A stretch of 64,000 bases of DNA from Arcobacter sp. FWKO B. Lineage in GTDB: Bacteria > Campylobacterota > Campylobacteria > Campylobacterales > Arcobacteraceae. The notes under the pieces were generated by a model, which was not told the origin of the DNA, did not search any database, and worked only from the letters and a program-made list of their open reading frames with translations. The stretch's first letter is position 1. Each line of letters opens with the position of its first letter. Shown piece by piece: positions 38,172 to 46,109 of the stretch. The DNA is taken from assembly GCF_014844135.1 (NCBI RefSeq), contig NZ_CP041403.1:62001-126000 (forward strand), given 5' to 3'. Position numbers and translations under genes: made by a program.

Positions 38172-38962
38172 AGCAAACTCTCTTCCAAGAGGGAGAGTTT
38201 TTGATTTGCAAAGAATTTCCCCTCTTTTTTTGAAATCTCTTCTTTTGGATATATCACAAACCCACCGTTGCCATCTAAGATAATCTCACTAGCAACCATT
38301 CTAAAAGTATCTTTACTAAAATCTACTCCCACAAAAAGGTATTCTTTATCTTTTCTATAGTTTTTCAAATAAGGAGGTATTCCAAATCCACCCATAGCCT
38401 CAGTTAGCCAATCCACAAAATCAGCGTCACTTACTATTAGAGTCTTTTTAGGAGTTAGTGAACCCATAGGCTTCAACAAAATCGGTTTACTATCATCAAG
38501 ATTATCTTTGTGACTTAGTTTATATTCAGCTCCATCATATTCATACACCTCAAACCTATCATCATAACCCATAGTTCTACTAATCCCTAGTATCAAAAAG
38601 TGTGGAGTACCCTCGTATGCTTTTTGCAAACTATTATCTATATTTGTGTCTATTATATATTTTGGTTTGATTTGAGATACTAAGTCATATATTTTTGGAG
38701 TAGGGTAAGGAGTAGCGTAAATATTCTCAACCAAATTTTCAAGATAAGGTCGCCCTTTTTTTTGCTCAAGATTCATACAAGCACGACTATACTCATACAT
38801 AAGCCTTTGAGGCATCGGCTTGCCATCATTGATACTTAGTATAAAGCTATCACTATCATAAGGAAGAGGTTTATTATCTGCATTTAAAAGCCCGTTAAAT
38901 ACACCAATACCTATAAAAAGTACCAATTCACCTGATTTGATTTTTTCTTTGATAGTTTGCAT
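38168..38962 (-). CDS. SIR2-like domain protein in a nif operon
   Basis: 264 aa. The start LVLFIGIGVFNGLL resembles the NAD-binding GAGxS loop of SIR2-like proteins with the usual Ala/Ser altered, and KPKYIIDTNIDNSLQKA matches the TTNYD-type motif (here DTNID). PILLKPMGSL corresponds to the KLHG-type strand, and YLFVGVDFSKDTFRMV to the YxFVGYSxxD motif. Function in nitrogen fixation is unknown; NAD hydrolysis or ADP-ribosyl chemistry acting on NifH is a possibility only. Coupled to clpX. Confidence 0.6.
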   Translation of the reverse strand: MQTIKEKIKSGELVLFIGIGVFNGLLNADNKPLPYDSDSFILSINDGKPMPQRLMYEYSRACMNLEQKKGRPYLENLVENIYATPYPTPKIYDLVSQIKPKYIIDTNIDNSLQKAYEGTPHFLILGISRTMGYDDRFEVYEYDGAEYKLSHKDNLDDSKPILLKPMGSLTPKKTLIVSDADFVDWLTEAMGGFGIPPYLKNYRKDKEYLFVGVDFSKDTFRMVASEIILDGNGGFVIYPKEEISKKEGKFFANQKLSLLEESLL

Positions 38963-38986
38963 TGTATAGCCTTTTAATAAGACTAT

Positions 38987-39002
38987 ACAAAAACTATTCC
39001 TT
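38987..39002 (-). promoter_or_regulatory. possible sigma-54-like site before the SIR2-like gene
   Basis: On the minus strand AGGAATAGTTTTTGTA has GG and GT 10 nt apart. It closely resembles the good site at 43293 (GGGAATAGTTCTTGCA), but the -12 GC is GT, which normally weakens the promoter. Confidence 0.35.
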
Positions 39003-39017
39003 TTGGATAATTATTAG

Positions 39018-39359
39018 TTATTTATCAATAATTTCAACATAAAAACTTTTTTTGTCATCAGTTAAAACTACAGTATAGGTCAAATTTTGTGTTTGTAAAT
39101 TTTCTAGATATTTATTATTGGCACCAAAAGCTTCAGAAAGTTCCATTTTGGCTTGTACTTTACAAGTATACATACCTGTTTTTGAGTTTTTATCTAGAGT
39201 TCTTATTGTAGATGGATCTATGGTAAATTTGACAAATCCTCTATCTAAGATTTCTTCAAGTAGTTGAACGGTTTCTGCATCAGAACATTTTGGAGTAGAA
39301 TCGCACCCACTAAATAAAAGAACAGAAGAAGCAAGAAGTGATGTAAATAATAATTTCAT
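39018..39359 (-). CDS. small lipoprotein
   Basis: 113 aa. Signal sequence with lipobox LFSGC at residues 15-19; the mature part is a small alpha/beta domain (TGMYTCKVQAKMELSEAF, LTYTVVLTDDKKSFYVEI) like many periplasmic DUF4810/YcfL-type lipoproteins. It lies between nif operon genes on the same strand, with gaps of about 55 nt each side. No nif link is known to me. Confidence 0.65.
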   Translation of the reverse strand: MKLLFTSLLASSVLLFSGCDSTPKCSDAETVQLLEEILDRGFVKFTIDPSTIRTLDKNSKTGMYTCKVQAKMELSEAFGANNKYLENLQTQNLTYTVVLTDDKKSFYVEIIDK

Positions 39360-39422
39360 AATAAACCTTATGTGATAAATTTAAAAATGATTTTATCGAT
39401 ATTATTATTAATTATTACTTAA

Positions 39423-39938
39423 TTAGTGACACCCTTGACCATTATATGTGCTAAAAGCACGGTTTAGCTCAATAGATAATTTCTCAAAATCAAGCTCATC
39501 TTGAAGGTTATCCATAGTTTGCTCATAATAAATTGCCCCATCTTTGCCTATTATAAATATAGCCTTGCATAGTTCATTTTCAAGTGTACTAGAAGTTATT
39601 AATGTGCCATACATCGTACCAAATTCTTTGTATTTATCATACATTAATTGTAGTTTTTTTGTTTTTACATCTGTTTTTAATTCATTTGCCAAAACCAAAT
39701 AACAATCAATATCTACTACAATATTTGACAAAAAATTATCAAGTTTTTGTATTTGTATATCTGTATTTTCAATATTTGGCAAAGATACTATAAGGACAAC
39801 TGTTTTTGATGCTTGAAATCCACCTATAGTAGTAGTCTCTCCACCGTTTGAGCAAACTTTCACTTTTTCGCTTTTGTACCCAATTTCTATTATTTCATCG
39901 ATAAGCTCTAGTGCTTCATCTTTATATTTTACTCTCAT
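39423..39938 (-). CDS. peroxiredoxin-like protein lacking the peroxidatic cysteine
   Basis: 171 aa. The TVVLIVSLPNIENTDIQIQ segment aligns by eye with the Tpx strand-loop PSLDTPVCxxQ, with Cys replaced (ENTDIQIQKLDNF). Later parts fit the redoxin fold (ELCKAIFIIGKDGAIYYEQ). Other Cys are present, including a C-terminal GQGCH. Starts 2 nt after the nifA stop, so it is co-translated with the regulator. A catalytically changed redoxin could act as a redox or oxygen sensor for NifA; that is inference. Confidence 0.6.
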   Translation of the reverse strand: MRVKYKDEALELIDEIIEIGYKSEKVKVCSNGGETTTIGGFQASKTVVLIVSLPNIENTDIQIQKLDNFLSNIVVDIDCYLVLANELKTDVKTKKLQLMYDKYKEFGTMYGTLITSSTLENELCKAIFIIGKDGAIYYEQTMDNLQDELDFEKLSIELNRAFSTYNGQGCH

Positions 39939-39939
39939 T

Positions 39940-41298
39940 TTATCCTCTTTTTAATGCAGGTAGCAGTAGTGACATTTCATCATCAGTGATGCCCTCTGGT
40001 GTACCCATCAGAACTATCCGCTCTATTGTGTTTTGAAGTTCTCTTATATTCCCAGGCCAAGGATAAGCACTCAAAGCCTCCATAGCTTGAGGAGTGATGA
40101 TGACCTCTCTTTTGTGGTTTTTGATAGCAGTTTCTAGGAAAAAGTTCACTAAAAGTTTGATATCATCACCTCTTGCACGAAGAGGTGGAAGATTTATAGG
40201 GATTACATTGAGTCTATAGTACAAATCTTCACGGAATTTTCCCTCTTCTACCATCTGTTCTAGGTTTCTATTAGTTGCAGCTACAAGTCTTACATTTACT
40301 TTGATAGTTTTGCTTCCACCCACTCGCTCAAACTCTCGCTCTTGCAAGACACGAAGGAGTTTTACTTGTAGGTTGAGGCTAATATCACCTATTTCATCAA
40401 GAAAAAGTGTTCCTTTATCTGCTAGCTCAAACCTACCTTTTCTCATCTCTTTAGCATCTGTAAAAGCACCTTTTTCATGCCCAAAAAGTTCACTTTCAAG
40501 GAGCGTTTCAGTAATAGCTGCACAGTTTATTTTGACAAAAGGCTCATTTGCCCTTTGGCTTCTTTTGTGTATAGCAGCAGCTATTAGCTCTTTTCCTGTA
40601 CCAGTTTCTCCTCTTACTAAAACAGTTACATTTGTAGATGCTATTTTTTCTATTACTTTATAAACATCTTGCATTTTAGGGCTTTCACCTACTATATCAC
40701 CGAAGTTATGCACTTTTGCATCCCACTCCATTTTGTAGTAGAGTTTGAGGTCTTTTAGCTTTTCTCTTTCGCTTTCTATCATTTTGTATGAGTGAATAGC
40801 TTGAGCAAAAAGTGAGCTTACAATAGTAAGAATACTTACCGTATCATCAAATCCTATTTGAGTGCTTTTGACTAGACTCACTCCCAAAACTCCTATTACT
40901 TTATCGTTTATAAGCATAGGTACAGCGATATATGATACGGTATTTGTGTCTTTGTTGCCACTTTTGTTTAGAAATATCAAATCTGTATGAACATTTTCGA
41001 CAATAACTGGTTCTTTGTTTTTTGCAGCTAGTCCAGTTGCCCCTTCACCTATTTTGTACTTTGCTAGATTTTCTTGAAGTTTATTGAAATCAATAGAGCT
41101 AAAAACTTCCAAAGTTTTATCTTCTAAAGTATAGATTACACATTTGTGTAAACTTAGTCTAGTTTTTAGTACTTTTAGTGCTTTTTGTAGAGAATTTTCC
41201 AAATCAATATTGTTTGATACTAAAAGTGCTATTTCGTATAATGTTGCTAATTCTTCTTTGATAAGACATTCATTTTCACAAGTTGATATTAAATCCAA
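39940..41298 (-). CDS. nifA: NifA, sigma-54 activator without DNA-binding domain
   Basis: 452 aa. GAF domain (about 20-165: LENSLQKALKVLKTRLSLHK, VIGVLGVSLVKS), then AAA+ domain: Walker A GETGTGKE near 230, Walker B GTLFLDEIGD, arginine fingers FREDLYYRLNV. The sigma-54 contact loop reads GAFTDA instead of GAFTGA. The protein stops just after the AAA+ lid (LLLPALKRG): the inter-domain cysteine linker and Fis-type HTH of classical NifA are absent, and no frameshifted HTH follows because the next gene begins 2 nt later. It may activate from solution like FlgR or CtcC. Confidence 0.9.
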   Translation of the reverse strand: MDLISTCENECLIKEELATLYEIALLVSNNIDLENSLQKALKVLKTRLSLHKCVIYTLEDKTLEVFSSIDFNKLQENLAKYKIGEGATGLAAKNKEPVIVENVHTDLIFLNKSGNKDTNTVSYIAVPMLINDKVIGVLGVSLVKSTQIGFDDTVSILTIVSSLFAQAIHSYKMIESEREKLKDLKLYYKMEWDAKVHNFGDIVGESPKMQDVYKVIEKIASTNVTVLVRGETGTGKELIAAAIHKRSQRANEPFVKINCAAITETLLESELFGHEKGAFTDAKEMRKGRFELADKGTLFLDEIGDISLNLQVKLLRVLQEREFERVGGSKTIKVNVRLVAATNRNLEQMVEEGKFREDLYYRLNVIPINLPPLRARGDDIKLLVNFFLETAIKNHKREVIITPQAMEALSAYPWPGNIRELQNTIERIVLMGTPEGITDDEMSLLLPALKRG

Positions 41299-41376
41299 AC
41301 TATGTCCTTTATTGTAATTTTATAGTAAAATCTTACTATTTTTTGGACATTTTTTATACTTTTTGCTGTATATTTT

Positions 41377-41745
41377 TTATACAGCTTTTGCAAGTATTGC
41401 TTTTAGCCAAAGCGGTGGATTGGTATTTATTAGGTTTTGTAGTATCTCTAAGAATTTCTCTATAGGTTCATTTTCATTTACGCTTTTGAGTGGATAAATA
41501 TTTGCACTTTTTACCATAGTAGATGCTTTTGGACCTATTTGAGCTACACATACAATATTTGCTTTTTGGATGGATTCTATTTTGTAGGTTAGTTTGTCTA
41601 TTTCATCTTGAAGCTCTTTGGAGCTATCAAGTATCTCTACAAACTCAAATTTACCATCTTTAAGCTCATATAAGTAAAACTCCTTACACCATCCAAAATG
41701 TTCGTTGATATGTACTCCATCTGTACTTGCAAATGCTATTTTCAT
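41377..41745 (-). CDS. NifX-family FeMo-cofactor binding protein (1)
   Basis: 122 aa. Begins MKIAFASTDGVHINEHFGWC, the typical start of NifX/NafY/NifB-C domains that bind NifB-co or FeMo-co, followed by IVCVAQIGPKASTMV and NPPLWLKAIL. Overlaps the TPR-Nfu fusion gene by 4 nt. One of three separate NifX-type proteins in the window besides the NifB C-terminal domain. Confidence 0.85.
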   Translation of the reverse strand: MKIAFASTDGVHINEHFGWCKEFYLYELKDGKFEFVEILDSSKELQDEIDKLTYKIESIQKANIVCVAQIGPKASTMVKSANIYPLKSVNENEPIEKFLEILQNLINTNPPLWLKAILAKAV

Positions 41746-42365
41746 AGTGTAAAAACCTCTATGTTTTTGTCTATTACTTCATAAAGTGTATTTATAATCA
41801 TCTGATATGTTCCAGTAGCTGCCAAAGAACATCCCGAACAATTCCCTGTATAAATAAACTTCAACTCAATTACATCTTTATCCGTAAACTCAATTAGCTC
41901 TATACCACCACCATCTTTTGTAAGAATTGGTCTTATGAAACGATTTAGTGCATCTTCTATTACAAAAAGTTTACCATCATAATCTTTTGCTCTAAAGTTT
42001 TGGTTTATGGTATCAGATTTGCTTTCAAGTCTAGCCCCACCAAGAAGTGTAGAAGCCATAGGATTGCCATTTTCTTTTGCTTGATACATAAAGAAAAATG
42101 CCTCTTTGAGTTTTTCTTTATCGCTTTTGTCAGCCAAAAGTGTCAAAGCATATCTAAAAGAAGCATTCCCATGCCCCAAAAGCCCAGCTTGTTTGAAATA
42201 CTCAAGTGATTTTTCCATATCCAAAAGTTTTGGATTTTGGTATATCAGCCCAAGATTATACAATCCCACAGCATTTGAGCGGTTTTCTTCACTCTCCCAA
42301 ATCCCAAGAGCCGTTTGTAAATCCCCATTTTTAAATGCCAATAAAGCTTCTTTATGACTACTCAT
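41742..42365 (-). CDS. TPR/Sel1-repeat protein fused to a NifU C-terminal (Nfu) domain
   Basis: 207 aa. Residues 1-115 are Sel1/TPR helices (ALGIWESEENRSNAVGLYNL, GHGNASFRYALTLLADKSD); residues about 135-207 are an Nfu domain (RFIRPILTKDGGGIELIEF, IYTGNCSGCSLAATGT) with the CxxC that holds a [4Fe-4S] cluster for delivery. It may replace or assist NifU during NifH or NifB maturation, with the repeats choosing the partner. Preceded by the double-hairpin element. Confidence 0.85.
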   Translation of the reverse strand: MSSHKEALLAFKNGDLQTALGIWESEENRSNAVGLYNLGLIYQNPKLLDMEKSLEYFKQAGLLGHGNASFRYALTLLADKSDKEKLKEAFFFMYQAKENGNPMASTLLGGARLESKSDTINQNFRAKDYDGKLFVIEDALNRFIRPILTKDGGGIELIEFTDKDVIELKFIYTGNCSGCSLAATGTYQMIINTLYEVIDKNIEVFTL

Positions 42366-42377
42366 TTTTTATCCTTT

Positions 42378-42470
42378 GGAACCCCGACTTGTGTCCTCAC
42401 TGCGTTGCGAGATTTCGCTTCGCTACATGTCGGGCTTGTCTTTTTAAATACCGACTAAAGTCGGCGTTCC
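42378..42470 (-). repeat. double-hairpin 5' element before the TPR-Nfu gene (copy 1)
   Basis: Read on the minus strand, GGAACGCCGACTTTAGTCGG is followed by TATTTAAAAAGACAAGCCCGA, a 40-nt loop region and TCGGGGTTCC. It contains hairpin CCGACTTTAGTCGG and a second hairpin CCCGA/TCGGG, and the ends GGAAC/GTTCC pair. It ends exactly 12 nt before the ATG at 42365. A shorter copy sits 12 nt before nifB. Confidence 0.75.
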
Positions 42471-42524
42471 TTTTTAATCTATATTTTAGTTGTAATTTGT
42501 ATTTTTTAACTCAAAACTTAACAC

Positions 42525-42857
42525 TTAAAACTTAACACTCACAATCTCGCACCCAAAACAATTGGTCTGATCATAACAGCTCTTACAAGCAGGTGCGACC
42601 TCACCAATAGTATCAAACAAAAACTTCTTCCATCTTATATCAGAGGGTTTTATATCAGCTAGAGGTTTGAAATGTATATTCATAAGCCTATTCATTTCAG
42701 CACGGCTTGGAAGTCCCAAATCTTCATATAAATGGTTTGGCATAATAGATTTTTTTGCTATTTCTCTAGCAAATATGACAGCTTCATCGCTATCAGTAAA
42801 ACTCATCAATAACGCTTCGATTTGAGAGCTGAGTTGACTATAGTTATTTGCACTCAT
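42525..42857 (-). CDS. nifQ: NifQ, molybdenum delivery protein
   Basis: 110 aa, short for the family (usually about 170-200 aa). The C-terminus has the NifQ signature: RWKKFLFDTIGE, then CKSCYDQTNCFGCE, cysteines for the Fe-S/Mo-Fe-S cluster that donates molybdenum to NifEN. Middle region LPSRAEMNRLMNIHFKPLAD also fits NifQ. In operon with NifX-like genes. Confidence 0.85.
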   Translation of the reverse strand: MSANNYSQLSSQIEALLMSFTDSDEAVIFAREIAKKSIMPNHLYEDLGLPSRAEMNRLMNIHFKPLADIKPSDIRWKKFLFDTIGEVAPACKSCYDQTNCFGCEIVSVKF

Positions 42858-42866
42858 CTTATGACC

Positions 42867-43256
42867 TTATTTTTTACATCCACATTGACAGTTGTTTGAA
42901 CTTTCACCAGAAACTAGAAGTTCCACATAGTTTGTCTCATCAAGCATAGTGAGTGAGCTATTTTTAAATCCTTGAAATATCTCTTCAAGAGTCAATTTTT
43001 CTTGAAAACAGGTATAAACACTCACTAAAGCTTCATCGCAGCCTTTGTAAACACCTTCACCCATATGATAAAATACAGTTGAATTAGCACCACTTTTTTT
43101 CAAAAAAGCACCTATCTTTGGACCTTTTGAAATCTCTTCATTTTCTATCACCTTAAAAGCACCACTTTCCTCATCAAGTAAGGCAAAAAACGGAGCATTT
43201 CCATAAAGTTTAGATACTGTAGTACAGCTTTGTGAGTCTAATGGTATTGCTATCAT
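42867..43256 (-). CDS. NifX-family FeMo-cofactor binding protein (2) with cysteine tail
   Basis: 129 aa. IAIPLDSQSCTTVSKLYGNA and TVFYHMGEGVYKGCDEALV match the NifX/NafY/NifB-C fold. The C-terminus ends NNCQCGCKK, a three-Cys tail likely to bind metal. First gene of the minus-strand nif block, about 37 nt downstream of a sigma-54 site; separated from nifQ by 9 nt. Confidence 0.75.
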   Translation of the reverse strand: MIAIPLDSQSCTTVSKLYGNAPFFALLDEESGAFKVIENEEISKGPKIGAFLKKSGANSTVFYHMGEGVYKGCDEALVSVYTCFQEKLTLEEIFQGFKNSSLTMLDETNYVELLVSGESSNNCQCGCKK

Positions 43257-43292
43257 ATGAAATCCTTTTTGTGTCGATTTATAGAATTCAAT

Positions 43293-43308
43293 GCAAGAAC
43301 TATTCCCT
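43293..43308 (-). promoter_or_regulatory. sigma-54 promoter of the nifX2-nifQ-nifA block
   Basis: On the minus strand GGGAATAGTTCTTGCA has GG and GC 10 nt apart and TTGCA intact. It lies 37 nt before the start at 43256. It would place nifA under sigma-54 control, i.e. self-activated. Confidence 0.75.
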
Positions 43309-43349
43309 TTGGTACGATATATGTATAAGTACTAAAAAGGGTCAAATCT

Positions 43350-43973
43350 ATGAAAAGCAAATATTTAAGCAGAGCAGGGTATCTAAAGTCAGTTTTGAAG
43401 TTGAGTCACTTTGATACTTTGAAATTTGCAAAACAAGCTATGCTTTGGTGGGATGATTATTATAGTTGGAAAGATTTTCCGCCACTTTGTCTAATAAAAA
43501 ACAAAAAAGTAGTATGTTATATTTTTTATAGTATCTCCAAAAACAAAGACTACCTAACCATCCACAACCTCCTAACCCCAAAAAATTCCAGAAACAAAGG
43601 CTATGCAAAAGAACTTTTGAGAGTTTTATTTGATGAATATTTATTAGACAACCACATCAAAAGGGTAAAAATGCTCTGTGTCTCTAGTTCTTTGAAATTT
43701 TATATGAATCTTGGCGTAGATTTTTGGGGAGTGAATAAACTAGGGCAATATTACACAAACTTTCCCATGCCAAAAAACATAAAAGACATCCCAAATATGA
43801 TGAACCACAACCAACTAAACAGCCTCAATCAAAGTGAATTAGTATCAATATACGACAAACTCAAAAACAACGATTTAGACTTCAACGACAAAGAAAAAGA
43901 GATATACCAAAACAATAAACTAATGATGAAAGATAGATATAGGTTTGATGAGCTTAAAGAAATGGTTGAGTGA
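43350..43973 (+). CDS. GNAT-like acetyltransferase
   Basis: 207 aa. KNKKVVCYIFYSISKNKDYL, NLLTPKNSRNKGYAKELLRV (acetyl-CoA loop RNKGYA) and VKMLCVSSSLKFYMNLGVDF match a GNAT fold. The C-terminal 60 residues are a charged helical extension. Substrate unknown. Divergent from the nif block. Confidence 0.6.
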   Translation: MKSKYLSRAGYLKSVLKLSHFDTLKFAKQAMLWWDDYYSWKDFPPLCLIKNKKVVCYIFYSISKNKDYLTIHNLLTPKNSRNKGYAKELLRVLFDEYLLDNHIKRVKMLCVSSSLKFYMNLGVDFWGVNKLGQYYTNFPMPKNIKDIPNMMNHNQLNSLNQSELVSIYDKLKNNDLDFNDKEKEIYQNNKLMMKDRYRFDELKEMVE

Positions 43974-44012
43974 TAAAATATGACAGACTCAATATTAAGA
44001 TGACAGAAGTAC

Positions 44013-44040
44013 CGTCACTCTGAACTTGATTCAGAGTCTC
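44013..44040. repeat. intergenic palindrome of the CGTCACTCTGAACTTGATTC type
   Basis: CTCTGAA and TTCAGAG pair around CTTGA within CGTCACTCTGAACTTGATTC and AGAGTCTC. Related to sites at 32180-32189 and 32216-32243. Elements of this pattern are found between genes in many unrelated bacteria. Confidence 0.6.
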
Positions 44041-44177
44041 TTTTATGAATTAATCAGAAAACCCAATTATTATCATTTGTATATCGGTATTAAACATACA
44101 TAAAAATTATAGCAAACGACAAGCATTATAAAACCGTAAAAGACATGGATTTGGAGATATTTAGACCTTAACTACTA

Positions 44178-44642
44178 CTATTTCTTACTAAATTTCATAG
44201 TTAAGTCTTTATAGTTTTTTAGTGTTCCTTCAAGTTCTTTCAAAAATATTTCGGGTGCATATACAAGTAAATCTTGAATTGTGTGAAATTTATCTCTATT
44301 AATCTCTTGGTTTTTATCTGATTCTCTACATAAATTTGATTTAATATATTCTTTTTCCTCGCTAGAGATAGTATTTATGATATGTTTTAAATATATTTTT
44401 CTTGTTCTTGCACTATCATCAAAAAACAACTGCTCAGGCACTCCAAGAACTTCTGCAATATATGGTATTAGTTCTATTTTTATACCTATCGTACCATTCA
44501 AATAAGCATAAATAGATTTTTCAGAAGGAATTTCTTGTGTACTATTTAACTTAGGTTCTAATGCTCTTATCCTATTGGCAAACTCTTTTTTTGAAAGTTT
44601 TTTTTCTTGCAATAATAGATTTATTTTTTCAAATAGTTCCAT
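44178..44642 (-). CDS. helix-turn-helix transcription regulator
   Basis: 154 aa. N-terminal XRE-type HTH (LLLQEKKLSKKEFANRIRA, EKSIYAYLNGTIGIKIELIP, YIAEVLGVPEQLFFDDS). The C-terminal half is helical with no known motif. Divergent from the surface-polymer cluster and separated from it by about 120 nt, so it may control that cluster. Confidence 0.7.
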   Translation of the reverse strand: MELFEKINLLLQEKKLSKKEFANRIRALEPKLNSTQEIPSEKSIYAYLNGTIGIKIELIPYIAEVLGVPEQLFFDDSARTRKIYLKHIINTISSEEKEYIKSNLCRESDKNQEINRDKFHTIQDLLVYAPEIFLKELEGTLKNYKDLTMKFSKK

Positions 44643-44760
44643 AATATTCCTTTTTTATAGAATTTTATATATTTATGAACTATAAAAACTAGATTATTCT
44701 ATGATTAAAGTCTATTAAAGCTAGAATAATCTATAATTTTAGGAAAAAAGGTATTTCTTT

Positions 44761-44859
44761 ATGAATAAAAAAACAAAAATCTATCTTATAGCTTCTTTAT
44801 TGACATTGCTTATGCTAATAAGTTTTATATATTTTAGTGCTACTAGTATTTTAGCTTAG
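44761..44859 (+). CDS. 32-aa single-helix membrane peptide
   Basis: ATG at 44761 to TAG at 44859, with AAAAAGG about 10 nt upstream. MNKKTK followed by a 20-residue hydrophobic helix and a short tail ending SILA. Lies 8 nt before the LicD-like gene and is probably co-transcribed. Small, so confidence is moderate. Confidence 0.45.
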   Translation: MNKKTKIYLIASLLTLLMLISFIYFSATSILA

Positions 44860-44867
44860 GTAATTTT

Positions 44868-46109
44868 ATGTTGATTAAAAAAAGTTATAAACTAATAGAA
44901 TTTGGAAATAAAGAACACAATATTATTTTATTGTATCTGATAGGTTTTTTTGCTTTTGCTATGACATTTATAAGTAGCTTTAGCAAAAACTGTGCAAAGT
45001 TGTCGTTTGATCAGATAATGCAAAAAAATGTTAAATCTTCACTTAGAAGAGTAGCATGGTTTGTTAGAAGAAGTTGGCTAAGAGTCAATTTAATAGATGA
45101 TGGTAATTTTGACTTTACGGAAGATTTAAATACTCAAGAAGTTTATGTTGTAGAAACATTTTTACTTAGTAGAGAAAATAAAATATGTAAACATATATAT
45201 CTTGCTGAAAATCTTTTTTTATTGTCATATAAGCTTCATGATTATTCTAAAAAAAACAATCTTAAGACATTAAGACTTTTAGTGCATGAGTTTGAACAGT
45301 TATCAAATACATTACTAGAATATATTTTGAATAACTACAATAATATTGACAATAAGCTAGATTATACAAAAATCAATCAAATTAAAAATGAAGAAAATCT
45401 TGATTTTGTTAAACAAGCAAAAAATATATTAAGCGTTTTTGCAAAATATATATCAAAAGACATTTATCCTTGGTATATTATTTCAGGTACTTTTTTGGGA
45501 CTTCATAGAGAAAATGGATTTTTGAAACATGATATCGATATAGATATAGGTATTAATTACGAAGACATAAAAGATATAAACCAATTTCTTAAAGATTTAA
45601 AAAAATTACCTAACATTAGTGTCAAAAATATCATACATATGCCTAAAATAAACATCAAATCCGATGAAATTACTTATGATGATAGGCTTGGAATTATCAA
45701 ACTTGTAGATATTACAGGAATACAAATAGATGTATTCATTCATTATAAAGAAGGTGACAAAATAATCCATGGAAGTAAAATACATCAGTGGGAAAATAGT
45801 AGCTTTAGTTTGAAAACTGATATGTTAGAAGGTGTGGAAGTATATTGCCCAGATAATCCAGAGATATATTTAAATGAAAATTACGGTGATTGGAAAACTC
45901 CTATAAAAGAATTTAGCTGTAGTACAGGTACACCAAATTTAACAGTAGCACAAAACTTTTTTTCAATTGCATTTTTTTTAAGAAGATTAGTAGATATCAC
46001 AAATGGAAAAGAAACAAAGACAAGTTTTATCCAAGTGTTAAATATGTTAAAAGAACAAAAAGTTATTGTTGATAATAAAATCAATATTCCTTTCATGGAG
46101 GTCAAGTGA
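44868..46109 (+). CDS. LicD-family nucleotidyl/phosphotransferase
   Basis: 413 aa. The LicD core is at about residues 195-300: YIISGTFLGLHRENGFLKHD followed by IDIDIGINYED, the Asp-x-Asp metal site, and later IQIDVFIHYKEGD. The first 190 residues include a short hydrophobic stretch (about 24-42) and an unassigned helical region. LicD/FKRP enzymes transfer phosphocholine or polyol-phosphate groups onto surface glycans. Context with CDP-glycerol and CDP-ribitol type genes favours polyol-phosphate transfer. Confidence 0.8.
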   Translation: MLIKKSYKLIEFGNKEHNIILLYLIGFFAFAMTFISSFSKNCAKLSFDQIMQKNVKSSLRRVAWFVRRSWLRVNLIDDGNFDFTEDLNTQEVYVVETFLLSRENKICKHIYLAENLFLLSYKLHDYSKKNNLKTLRLLVHEFEQLSNTLLEYILNNYNNIDNKLDYTKINQIKNEENLDFVKQAKNILSVFAKYISKDIYPWYIISGTFLGLHRENGFLKHDIDIDIGINYEDIKDINQFLKDLKKLPNISVKNIIHMPKINIKSDEITYDDRLGIIKLVDITGIQIDVFIHYKEGDKIIHGSKIHQWENSSFSLKTDMLEGVEVYCPDNPEIYLNENYGDWKTPIKEFSCSTGTPNLTVAQNFFSIAFFLRRLVDITNGKETKTSFIQVLNMLKEQKVIVDNKINIPFMEVK

